From assembly GCA_022432975.1 (NCBI GenBank), contig CM039509.1:13245860-13309859 (forward strand): 64,000 bases of DNA, read 5' to 3'. The position numbers were made by a program, and so were the translations under genes. Below are positions 20,931-31,400 of this stretch, in pieces (positions within the stretch are counted from its first letter, which is position 1; every line of letters starts with the position of its first letter). The stretch is from Begonia masoniana (lineage: Eukaryota > Streptophyta > Magnoliopsida > Cucurbitales > Begoniaceae). The notes under the pieces were generated by a model. The model was not told the origin of the DNA and made no database searches. It saw only the letters and a program-made list of their open reading frames with translations.

Positions 20931-22383
20931 TCGGTGGATGGGGGCTCGTGGCGACGGAAAGTGTTTTGGCTAAGCGTGATGACCTGTGGGTGTGCTCCAA
21001 GCAATTTTGTGGTAAATAGGTGTGAACTAGATCGATATCGTATGATGTGATGAATTTTAGGATGTATAAAGAGGTCAATATTTTGGAAATTGTATAGTAA
21101 ATGTAGGCTTGAAGTTGGGTCGTTTAGAATGATTTGATGAACGTATTTGTTTTGGTGATGTTTTAAGAAATTCCGCTTTTACGTTTAACTCTTGTGTTGT
21201 GAATTGGGTAGGATTAGGGGTGTACGTGGTCCGGTCCGGTCCGGTTTTAAAAAATATTAAGACCGGACAAATAATATTCGGTTTTTGTTTTTTAGGACCG
21301 GTACCATCAAAAAAAATTTATGGACCGGACCAGAACGGACCAGAATTTCGGTTCCGGTTCTGGTCCGGTTTCGGTTTTCCCATTAAAAAATATTTTTTTA
21401 ATAAAAAATTTCAAACTAAAAAAATTTCAAACCAAACTGCAATTTTTGAAAAAAATTGAGAAAACATTCACAACCTGAGGAAGGGAACAAGCTGTTCTAG
21501 CTGAAGAAATAATAGCATAAGAAAAAAAAAATCAAAATATAAATAGTGTCGTTCGACCTACTATTCAAGCGCCACAAAATATAAATATTGCATTGAAAGT
21601 CATTTCCCAAAAACTATGCTTCGTACTGCTACTTTTAACTAAACTAATCTTGTTTGAAAACTAAAATTACCAACTCCAGTCTTTTTCTGGAGAACAAGTC
21701 ATCTACCAACTTCAACTTTTTGCTGCTTCCATTTTGCTTCTTTTCCCATCTCTAAACACTCAAAATTCTGCTACAATGACATTGATTTTTTTGTTCTGAA
21801 CTAGTCTAGGCGTTCCCTACATTTTCATTAAAGTTTTCTGTTTCCAGATCGTATAAAATAAACAACTATCAAAATTTAAATCTAACAAAAGTAAATCTCC
21901 CAAATAAAATATTCATTCATATTAACAAAATGAATGTTTCACAGATAACAGAAAACACTAAACTAAAACAGCAACAAAAACAATAGAGGACAACAAAAAC
22001 AATAGAAGACAGCAATAAAAACAGCAACAAAAACAATAGAGGACAACAAAATAATCGGAAAACAGCAATAAAAACAGCAACAAAAAAACCAACTAAAGAA
22101 AACATCCACAAAATTAACAGCAAAAAAACATTCTCTCGGAGATTAACAGTAACATGACAGAAAAATTCAGGTAAAGAGCAACACCCAAACAACTGCAATG
22201 AAACACCCACAAAACAACACAACAAAACCGACGATTGGCAGGTTGTAGCTCAGAAAACTAATAAAATCAAATGCTCTCAGTCACGCCCGAAGAGTGTAAC
22301 GACCCATTTTCCCAGCAAGATATTGTCCGCTCTGGGGATCGGGCCACAGCCCAATATCCTCCCCTCACGGCTTTGTTTGGCGA

Positions 22384-22462
22384 GAGCACTTCCCGGAAGG
22401 TCACCCAACCTGGAATTACTCTCGCCGAAGCCCTCTTAACTTCGGAGTTCTTATGGGATCCG
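22384..22462 (-). promoter_or_regulatory. 5S rRNA-like Pol III core in Cassandra LTR 1
   Basis: On the minus strand it reads CGGATCCCATAAGAACTCCG, then AAGTTAAGAGGGCTTCGG (box A-like) and GGTTGGGTGACC (box C-like). By eye it matches roughly 80% of plant 5S rRNA over about 79 nt. The same core is at 22844-22922 and 23293-23371 in the other two LTRs. Confidence 0.85.
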
Positions 22463-22843
22463 TCGTCAATTGTGCTCCAAAACGCGTCTTGCTATCTTGG
22501 GAGGGATCTCTTACATATGTTTCATTTCCACATACTTCCCCAAGCGCTGTGGGATTGTGACGACCCCCTCTTTACGACCTGTCACCTTCCGGCTCGCCCG
22601 CGCGGACGTACCGCCATCCGGGTTCCGGTTCGTGCAGCCATCGTACCAGTACAGATTCGGGACTTACAGATTCGGGTCATCACAATCACCCCCCCTTGGG
22701 GGCCCAACGTCCTCGTTGGTCACAATTCCGGTTGGGTACAGGCTCTGATACCATTTGTAACGACCCCATTCCCAGCAAGATATTGTCCGCTCCGGGGATT
22801 GGGCCGCAGCCCAATATCCTCCCCTCACGGCTTTGTTTGGCGA

Positions 22844-22922
22844 GAGCACTTCCCGGAAGGTCACCCAACCTGGAATTACTCTCGCCGAAGCCCTCTTAAC
22901 TTCGGAGTTCTTATGGGATCCG
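22844..22922 (-). promoter_or_regulatory. 5S rRNA-like core in Cassandra LTR 2
   Basis: Same 5S-derived box A and box C words as in LTR 1, unchanged across the boxes. Confidence 0.82.
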
Positions 22923-23292
22923 TTGTCAATTGAGCTCCAAAACGCGTCTTGCTATGTTGGGAGGGTCTCTTTACATATGTTTCATTTCCACATACTTCCC
23001 CAAGCGCTGTGGGATTGTGACGACCCCCTTTTTACGACCTGTCACCTTCCGGTTCGCCCGCGCGGACGTACCGCCATCCGGGTTCCGGTTCGTGCAGCCA
23101 TCGTACCATACTTACAGATCCGGGTCATCACAATCACCCCCCCTCGGGGGCCCAACGTCCTCGTTGGCCACAATTCCGGTTGGGTATAGGCTCTGATACC
23201 ATTTGTAACGACCCATTTTCCCAGCAAGATATTGTCCGCTCTGGGGATCGAGCCGCAGCCCAATATCCTCCCCTCACGGCTTTGTTTGGCGA

Positions 23293-23371
23293 GAGCACTT
23301 CCCGGAAGGTCACCCAACCTGGAATTACTCTCGCCGAAGCCCTCTTAACTTCGGAGTTCTTATGGGATCCG
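23293..23371 (-). promoter_or_regulatory. 5S rRNA-like core in Cassandra LTR 3
   Basis: Same 5S-derived core as LTR 1. Minus-strand transcription would start the element from this LTR. Confidence 0.82.
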
Positions 23372-24395
23372 TCGTCAATTGTGCTCCAAAACGCATCTTA
23401 CTATCTTGGGAGGGATCTCTTACATATGTTTCATTTCCACATACTTCCCCAAGCGCTGTGGGATTGTGACGACCCCCTCTTTACGACCTGTCACCTTCCG
23501 GCTCGCCCGCGCGGACGTACCGCCATCCGGGTTCCGGTTCGTGCAGCCATCGTACCAGTACAGATTCGAGACTTACAGATTCGGGTCATCACAAAGAGTC
23601 TCCCAAAAACAGCAGCATAATGAATGTAAAATAGAGGACAACGTAAAATGATATGAAGTAAGCACGATGAGCTGGAGGGAATACCTATACTTACTCAAAT
23701 CTCAGAGAGCTCCGGTTCAGATTGAAAGCGTCGGCGTCGGCGTCGGCGTCGGCAACAACTGAGAGAGATGATTGAACGACAGATTGAAGGCTTCGGCTTC
23801 GGATTCGGCTACGGCGTAGGCGAGCGAAACAATCTCTCCTCTCCTCTCCACTGAACTTCAGAGTCTGAAGTCTGCACTGAACTTCAACACTCGACAGAAC
23901 GAAAAGAAAATTAGGGCTTTTAGCCTTTTCTCTGTTTTGTGCGGTCCGGTTCTGGTTTTCGGGTTTTTTGTCATTAAACCCAAAAACCGAACCGAAAATT
24001 TCGGTTCTGCTTTTGCAGAACCGAAATTCATTTTTTTTAAAGAAAACCAGACCAGAACCGGACCAAATAAGACAGTTCTGGTCCGGTTCTTCTGTTCGGG
24101 TGGGTTTTGTACACCCCTAGGTAGGATGGTATTTGATGATTTTAGGTACTTTAAACCCATAAGGATTCGCTCAATTTTTAGAGCGATCCATGCAGTCCGT
24201 CTCTGTGATTTATGTCGTGTCTTGGTTATGTTTAGGCTATGCTCCGGGTAGTGTTTGAGGATTCGGGAATTGATGAATTTATTAGGATAGAGGAGTAGTT
24301 ATGTGAAGGAGTGATTGGGTATGGTTTATGAGAGAAAGGTGAAGGGTTGTTATTTGTTGAGTGTTAAGTGTTGAAGAAAAAAAAAATAGGTGAGA

Positions 24396-24538
24396 GTGAA
24401 TTGAGGCAACTCTCTGGAATTCAGATTCCAGAGAGGTTGCCGATCGATCGCCACAAGGGGCGATCGATCGGCAACTGAGGCTAAGCGCTCTGGTTTTCCA
24501 GAGCGCTAGCCGATCGGCCAAAAGGGGCCGATCGATCG
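24396..24538. repeat. Four consecutive hairpins at the edge of LTR C
   Basis: In order: CTCTCTGGAAT/ATTCCAGAGAG with a 4-nt loop; a perfect 17-bp stem GTTGCCGATCGATCGCC with a 6-nt loop; AGCGCTCTGG/CCAGAGCGCT with loop tttt; and CGATCGGCC/GGCCGATCG. B+ (about 26093-26145) and B- (about 55584-55650) have the first two types at the same relative place. Short forms of the GATCGATCG palindrome occur in the F LTRs (9556 and 16448). Confidence 0.85.
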
Positions 24539-25194
24539 TGTAACACCCGGTTTTACGGGGTTTTGTAATTCCACAATATAATGGCAGTTTTGTAAATATT
24601 GTGTATCTATTCCATTTAACGAGCGGGGGTCTTGTTGGAGAAACCAAACTAAGTTTAACCAAACAAGCAATTGGATGGAGGGGCAAATTAGAAAGTAAAA
24701 GGGGGTAGATGGGAACACCAAGTGAGGGTGTGACAAGTGTCAAAACTTGTGGGAGAAGCTTGGCAAAGACAACACCTTCCTTTTCCCTCCCTTACGAGAA
24801 ACCACATTCACTTTCACTCTAACTTTCACAGCCACGAAAATTCTCTCCACCCTTACGTTTCTTCACAATTCAACGGCTCCTCCTCCAACCGATCAATTTC
24901 CTTCACGATTCATTCCTAAATCGCGACCCTATGTAAGGTTTTAATGTTTTGGATTGTTAGCCTTCGATTTTAGAGTTGTTATTCAAATAGGGTTTCGTTA
25001 GAAATTGCCGAGTGAAGTTAGAAATCGTTAGTTATTGGAATGTTGAATGATAATAAGGCATTTATGATTATGGAGGATAGTTAAGTGGAATTAACGGAGT
25101 CCGATTGGGTTAAACTCGGTTCTAATGCCGTGTGTTATGAATTGGCTTAGGTGAACAAGCTCACGGATAGTGCTTGGTGTGCTGAGGACTTGAG

Positions 25195-25748
25195 GTAAGT
25201 TCTCGTGATTTACTGTGGCCGATTGGCCTACACCATAAGTCGAAATTTGTGTTGAGGATTGGTTGGTGTTTTGTTTGTTTAATTGCTTTGGTTGGGTAGT
25301 TTAGGCTTGATCGTTGTTATAGATTAAGCTTGGTGATGTTTGATGGTATACTCGTTATGTATGTTTTATTGTATGTTAAATTGCTCATACATTATGGTTT
25401 CAAAACGGTAAGAAAATGAATTTACGCATCGGTTTCATGAAAAGAAAATGCATGTAAATGCAAGTAAAGTATCACAGTAAACAACCATGGCATGGGGTTA
25501 TCGGGGATGAGGTTCAGACCTGGCGTTCCGTGGTGAGCGGGTTTTCCTCCCTTCAGATGGTGTTGGCTGTCTAACCGCTTGACGTGCCCTATCCATCTGT
25601 CGAGCGTTTTCGATAATCATAGACTGACACGTACTGCTAAATGAAATGATATGGACGGCTTTCATGAAAATTGCATACACATGTTCATGCATAGCATTTA
25701 CGTAGAACTTGCTGAGATTTTTATCTTATAGGTGTCTTTATGGTGTAG
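25195..25748 (+). other. Intron 2 of LTR B+, with complementary ends
   Basis: Donor TTGAG|GTAAGTT, acceptor GTGTAG|GTGACT, 554 bp. The arms CCTACACCATAA (25227-25238) and TTATGGTGTAGG (25738-25749) are perfectly complementary over 12 bp. The branch-site hairpin TGAGAT-TTTT-ATCTTA is at 25713-25728. Confidence 0.65.
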
Positions 25749-26169
25749 GTGACTACGAGCAAGGTGAGGAAGATGTCCCTCCACCTGACGAGCCTGCAGT
25801 TTGATGGAGGATGCTCGTGGGAGCGTGCTGGCGTAGTCGATGCGAACATGACCCGTGGGAGCTATAGGTTAAGAGTTTTGGATTGAATTGTATAGAAACT
25901 CTTTTTAGGATGCTTACGTTGTTTTGATGTATTTTGATGATTTAATTAGTTTTTGCTATATATAAATGAATATTGATGAATAGATTGATGTTTTGATGAA
26001 GTAGATCTGATATTGATGTACGAATTAGGCTTTGATGAATTAGAGGTAGACTTTGATAATTTTAGGTTATGCAGAGGAAAGAAGGTGAAAACAGCTCTCT
26101 GGACAAAATCCAGAGAGCTAGCCGATCGATCGCCAGGAAGGGGCGATTGATCGGGTAATGCATGGTTTA

Positions 26170-26660
26170 GAGTCGAGATTTTATAATAGAAAGTCATCGT
26201 CCAAAGTTTGTGGACGATAAAGTTTAGTTAAGTATTTTATAAGAGAAAGTCATCGTCCGAAGTTTGTAGACGATAAGGTCCAGTTAAGTATTTTATAAGA
26301 GAAAGTCATCATCTAAAGTCTGTGGACGATAAGGTTCAGTTAAGGATTTTATAAGAGAAAGTCATTGTCCAAAGTCATCATCCAAAGTCTGTGGACAATA
26401 AGATTCAGTTAAGTATTCTGACAGGGAAAGTCAGCGTCCAAAGTCATCGTCCAAAGTTTGTGGACGATGAGTTTATATAGCCCATGGACAATGAAGTCAC
26501 GTGGACTAGGGACGATAAAGTCACGTGATCTGTGGACATTAAACTTAAGTAAGTCTATGGACGTTTGTCTGTGGACGATGATTTTATGTAGCCCGTGGAC
26601 AATGAAGTCACGTGGACTGGGGACGATAAAGTCACGTGGTCCGTGGACGAATGAGACGAA
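26170..26660 (+). repeat. Tandem repeats in the tail of LTR B+
   Basis: About four diverged copies of a roughly 60-bp unit (taagagaaagtcatcgtcc ... gtggacgata) run to about 26440. They are followed by two copies of a roughly 115-bp unit built on cgtggac and gataaagtcacgtgg. The word gtggacgat recurs throughout. Confidence 0.85.
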
Positions 26661-27137
26661 ACGCAAGTGGAATTTATTTCCCGTCTGCTTTATAGTCGTC
26701 GACTGATTTCTTTACTGAAGCCACGTCGACCCCTACTGTACCATTCGTCCACACCCGATAGAGAGAATTAGCTATCCTGACCACTGTTCAAATTATGAAA
26801 CCCGAGAGGAAAAATACTTAATTCTCTGCCTGTCTTTATTGTTGTAGTATTGATAGTTAAGTTTAAGTTATTACTGAGGTTTCCACAATTAGATAGACTT
26901 TCGCTGAATAAAGTAATTAGTCTTTGAATGTTGGTAGATACGGATTTAATGCCAAAGTCTATTTTCTCACGATTGATGAACGAATGAAAAGAGAAATGAA
27001 TCGATAAATGAAAAATGAAAATTGTATGATAATAGACGAGAGTAATAGGCAAGTCCAATTATAAGAAGAAACGTAAAAGTTTAAATTTTCAGGACTTTTA
27101 GGATTTATGTATATAGAAATTGGGGACGTTACGTCTT

Positions 27138-28218
27138 TGTTTTCAGCACAGGGTTTGAAGTGTCGACCGATTTCCACAACAGTCAAAACTTGGGTAATTT
27201 TCAGCGACCGGAAGTTGCGAAAATCGCATTTCCTTGTCGTTTCTCACCTCCAATCGACAAATAAACTTAAATAAAACCTAAACCTATTGAGATAATCCAG
27301 AAATAACTCATGAATTCGAGTTCCCAAATTTGAATCCGAATCCATTAAAACCCTAACTTTAAAATGTTAATGTTTGACATTAACTCTATAAGTTGTTTGG
27401 ATTTTTTAATTAACTTTGTTATTGTCTTACATTTTAATAAATGAGATTTATTTCCTTTAAACTAGCATTCAATTTTCCTAACTATTATTGATAGTTGTTA
27501 TCAATGATTTTGTTATTTTAAAATTTTTTTCGAATTGGGTAAAATTAGATTTTATAACCATTAAATTAAATTTAATTTGTAAATCAATTTGAGAAAAAAA
27601 TTAAAATTTTAAATTAAGGACAAAATCAAAAAATAAATTTTGGGGTCAGTTACTTCTAGATAAAAAGAAACAAGATTGGAAGTCATATAAAAGTAATTTA
27701 GTCAAGCACTAACTTTGGAATCTTGAAGAATAGGTACGACAATCATGATTAATTAAAATTTCAATCTAAGAACATTGCAAAATGATATTTTTGAATATAG
27801 AAAAATCCAGTGTGTTTAGTCAATGTGTACAGGAATTCTGCAAAGTAATATTCCCGATAAATTCTATTGATTTTCTAACAAACTACACGAAAGAGAGAAA
27901 GTTAATCATGTTCTATTTAGTATTATTTAATTAAAATTTGTAGCCTATTTAAAGGCCAAACATATTCGGTTTTAGATGAGATTTTTTTTAATAAAACAAT
28001 TATTTGTTACTTAAACAAATTTGTACATAGAAGATCTACTAAAATATCGACCCAAATATTCTAAGGGACTAAAATCCTACGCTCTAATACCAACGAAAAT
28101 GGCCGATGCCCGCGAGAGCCTAGCACAATACGCCATCACTCGATACCAATTATACGCCCCTAACTAGACTCTTTTCCAAAGTAAACCTAACCTGAAGGCA
28201 CTCCTCCGGCACCCGAAC
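27138..28218. other. AT-rich DNA upstream of the CD2BP2-like gene
   Basis: No supported gene. It contains the 27917-27994 copy of the 7415-7493 repeat. A lone tRNA-Met-like primer-site word (gctctaatacca, 28081-28092, minus sense) has no LTR next to it. The promoter of the gene starting at 28219 should be in the last few hundred bases. A pyrimidine-poor, GC-richer stretch begins at about 28100. No clear TATA box is seen. Confidence 0.4.
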
Positions 28219-28406
28219 ATGGAGCAAAAACCGGGAAAAAGAAAAAGGGAAACACGCCTCAGCCCGCCGTTACCAGGTCCACGGCGGCAAGGGCAGTCAG
28301 CCGAACTACCGAAAATTGAGGAAAACCCTTGCCTGCCCCAGCCGAACAGAGAACCAAGCTCGTCGCTCGGATTGACGTTCGAGGACTCCGAATCGACGGC
28401 GTCCCG
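28219..28406 (+). CDS. Exon 1 of the CD2BP2-like gene
   Basis: Starts ATGGAGCAAAAA; 62 codons plus two bases, Lys/Arg-, Pro- and Ser-rich. The donor CCCG|GTATGTG leaves phase 2. Exon 2 supplies the one missing base, giving Arg then QKRVRFPKG. Plant relatives have a variable N-terminus before this motif, so similarity cannot confirm it. Confidence 0.7.
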
Positions 28407-31400
28407 GTATGTGCCCTTATCAAGTAATATCGCTTGCTTTCTAGTGGAATTAACACTCATAACCATTTATTTTCAACTAATTTTCTCTGTTAAATTTTCT
28501 GTTGATTTCACTTGTTTTCTTTTAAGTTCCGTGGCATAAATTCCAATTCTCGGATTGAACACGATTCAGATTTCTTAGAATAAAAATTTGGTGAAGTTTG
28601 TTTTTCGACTTTGATATTTTATAATAACTTTTCTTCACTTTAGTCTAGTGGAATTTGGTTATCAATTGTGGTTCCACTGTTGAGTCTACTTGCAGTTGGT
28701 TAATTTTTGGTATATTGGTTAGTCATGCTTGTTGTCGGTAGTAACTTGGTATATTGGTGAAGTCATCATGCTTGCTTTTGGTTATTATATTGGTTGAGTT
28801 ATGCTTGCTCTTGGAATTTTTTTTCTTTTACTTGGGTCCGAATCGGAACCAAACTGCGACCAAACTGGGGAAGCCGGCAGCTAATAATCAGAGTAGGGAA
28901 GTGGTATTCCAAAAAGGAGATTCGGTTTTTCTTTTTTCTTTTTTAAAATGGGACATTACTTTCAGAAAACTGTGGCAAACAGGATGAATGAGAAGGTTTC
29001 TTCGAGATACTTTGGTCTATTTACCATCTTTAAAAGAATTGGTGAAGTAGCTTATGAGCTTAAACCTCCCAAAATAGCTTCAATCCATCCAACATTTCAT
29101 GTATCTTCACAAAAAAAAAAAACAAGCTCTAGCTCCCAAAAAAAATCCCCTTTTACCGGAATCATTGAATGAGGACATGGAATTGAAGGTGGAGCCTGAA
29201 TTATCACAGGATGTTAAAAAAATGCCAGATGGAAGATCATCGACACCAATGACACTCATTAAATGGAAGGATAATCCATCCTATGTTGCAACTTGGGAAA
29301 AGTTTGATCATATTCAAAACTAGCTTCCAGAATTCCATCTTCATGATAAGATGTGTCTTTGGGAGGGAAGCCAGGATAAGCTACCAATCCAATTTACTTA
29401 CGCGAGGAATCCAGGAAGAAAAATCATTAAAACATATTAATAGAAGATTTACTGGCTATTGTTTTTGTTAGTAAATAATGAGTGGTTGACCAAAGAGTAA
29501 GTTAGGAGTTAGTTGTAAAATGTAAAGGAAAGGAATGGAGCTGGAGGGATTATTGTGAATTGTGTGTGAATTGCTCAAAGATAACACACCTATCATATGT
29601 TTGTGTTTTGCATCTGAATGAATCTTCACTTTCATGTCTTAAATCACCTTTATATGTTTATGACATGTTTTGTTTCATTAAAATCTTAGAATGGTAATTG
29701 TGATAGGCAAAAACGAGTCAGATTTCCTAAAGGAAAAAAGGTGAAGCATGGGAATGAAATAGTACAAGGAAGAAAAGACGACAATAGCACTGCAGATTTA
29801 ACAAACCCACTACTTGCTGCTAAAGAGCGCGCAAAGCGTCGAAATCAATTCACTACAGACCTCTTCAGTGAAGAAAGTAAGGGCCTTGGAAATGACTTCT
29901 CAACAGCTGAGGTGACGTATGAGGTATGTCTTACATAGAGTTACTCTGTTGTACAGTGTAATCGTGGATATGATTTATTTGGCATGTTGATCGCATTTTA
30001 AGATAATCTTAAGGGTTTTGTTGCTAGATAAAAGGGTGCTTGTGCTAAGAAAAAGATAAATTAGGGAGATTAGAAAGAACAAAGGGAGGGGAATATAAGA
30101 GACTATAGTGGAAACAAGGAGAGATAGATGAAATGGGAGGAGAGAGGCAGCATGCAGGAGAAACAATTCAATGTCATTTATTGTCAAAGGCAAACCCAAG
30201 GGCCTATTTGTGGTGGCCAACTTACAATAAGAAAGAAATTTATGAATGAATAAAATATCATAGTAATCAATAAAAATATTAAAAATGGGTAAATAAAATG
30301 ACACAAATAGTTGCTTAGATGCATTCTATATCATTACTAAACATCAAATATCCTATATATAAAGTTCACTTCTTTTGTTGAGTGTTATAGTCAAAAAATG
30401 ATGAACAATCTCTTGATTGTCATGAAGAAGAAAACACAGGAATGACACTATAATAGCAAGAAGAGGTCAAATCTGATGACTCTGAGACACGTGAATGCCA
30501 CAAAATTGTAGGTTATTGATTTTTTTATCGAACTCTAAGATTATTATGTCCCGTCTGTTAGAGTTGCTATATAGAAGCAATATATGTTGATGGTCTGGAG
30601 ATGTTTGGACAGAAACCACTAAGATATGAGTTGTATACAATGAGGTGGTGCACGTCAATTGTCCTGGTGAGGAGCGGTCAAAGTGAAGAGACGGATTCTG
30701 ATTTTTTCTTTTCTTTCCTTTTTTTTTCTTGGAAAAAATGGCACACTAAAACAAAGTCAAAATTTAGTTATAAAGGGTTGGAAATAGGCAATCTAATATC
30801 CAAATTAAGTCATAACAAAGTGTGAGTATGATTTGATAGTAGAAATGATGCACAACAGAAGCATTAATTGTGATTTGATATCATTTGATGCAAGATGGAT
30901 TTGAGATTGTGAACATAGAATTTGTGAACTTGGTGAGATTTAGAAATAACGAAGGAAGGAAGTAAAACAGTTAAAGAACAATAGTTGAAATAGAAATGGG
31001 GAAACAACATTAAAGAGGCATTATTCAATATGAACAATCATCTAGGTCCTTCCAATCGGCATTGTGACAATATTCAATATTCAATACTTGAATATTTTTT
31101 ATAATATTCATACAGTATTAAATATCCTACAGATGACATGTATTCTTATTGTAGGTAATATGCCTATTTCTATATCCCAGCTCATTTTTAGCTCAAAAAA
31201 CTCACGTTCTGCAAGATGAATTTCATCTGAGACTAAATTATTAATCCTCATTTCCTTGTCGTAGAATTGTGAATAGCTGCTGTATTAAATTGGTACATCC
31301 ACATGGTCCTGTCTACTTGATCTAACTTTGATATTTTTTTTTATATCTTGCAGCAGATCGTGTACATTTCAAAAATATTGTTTTGTCATCCATCTTAAAA

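Larger units (their letters stand above)
22295..23593 (-). mobile_element. Cassandra-type TRIM with three LTRs
   Basis: LTRs at 22295-22684, 22756-23132 and 23204-23593 (390, 377 and 390 bp) are separated by two 71-bp internal parts. Flanks are AAGAG on both sides (22290-22294, 23594-23598), so the triple structure sits in a single target. Each internal part has, on the minus strand, the tRNA-Met primer site (22742-22753 and 23190-23201) and a G-rich purine tract. Each LTR has a 5S rRNA-like core, the hallmark of Cassandra. No protein is encoded; open frames crossing it are chance. Confidence 0.88.
21215..24119. mobile_element. Non-autonomous hAT-like DNA transposon
   Basis: The terminal inverted repeat TAGGGGTGTAC occurs at both ends (21215 and, inverted, 24109-24119). 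It is flanked by the 8-bp duplication GGTAGGAT (21207-21214 and 24120-24127), as expected for hAT. Subterminal regions are crowded with ccggt/accgg words (21230-21380 and 23940-24100), which in hAT elements bind transposase. There is no transposase. Without the inserted Cassandra (22295-23593) it is about 1.6 kb. Low-complexity 'cagcaacaaaaacaatag' repeats fill 21955-22230, and a (tcggcg)n run lies at 23728-23753. Confidence 0.9.
8866..27132 (+). mobile_element. Outer LTR C, split by F and by the hAT element; 3' end shared with B+
   Basis: Starts TGTAACGCCC at 8866. Its own sequence is 8866-9341, 18715-21214 and 24120-24538. It has the lineage's exon/intron unit: donor TGTAG|GTAAGT at 9292, mini-exon 19050-19095, intron 2 19096-19588. 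F therefore lies inside intron 1 of C. The flank GTCTC (8861-8865) resembles GTCTT (27133-27137), one mismatch, right after ...GGGGACGTTAC. This suggests that C ends at 27132. Only one tail is present after 24539 although two LTR starts (C and B+) are, so C and B+ look fused or truncated. An extra segment at about 19720-20930 interrupts exon 3. Confidence 0.6.
24539..27132 (+). mobile_element. LTR B+
   Basis: Starts TGTAACACCCGG immediately after the hairpins of C. The body resembles B- (52165-57480, minus), including the tail block gaaacccgagaggaaaaa (26800). Unit: exon 1 ending at 24932 (CCCTAT|GTAAGG), mini-exon 25151-25194, intron 2 25195-25748. The tail at 26170-26660 is expanded by tandem repeats. 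A matching target duplication was not found: the left flank is GATCG and the right flank is GTCTT, which instead fits C. I therefore think the right end belongs to C or to a recombinant. Confidence 0.75.

Noticed and set aside
22271..22933. 220-codon open frame and its relatives at 22833-23189 and 23180-23620
   Set aside because: They run through Cassandra LTRs, antisense to the 5S-like core, and repeat with each LTR. There is no protein similarity and no selection for the frame.
22271..24160. A hAT transposase gene
   Set aside because: No transposase motif in any frame; the element is non-autonomous.
28081..28092. Primer-site-like gctctaatacca
   Set aside because: No LTR edge follows within a few bases and the word has one change from the tRNA-Met complement. 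Probably chance or an old remnant.
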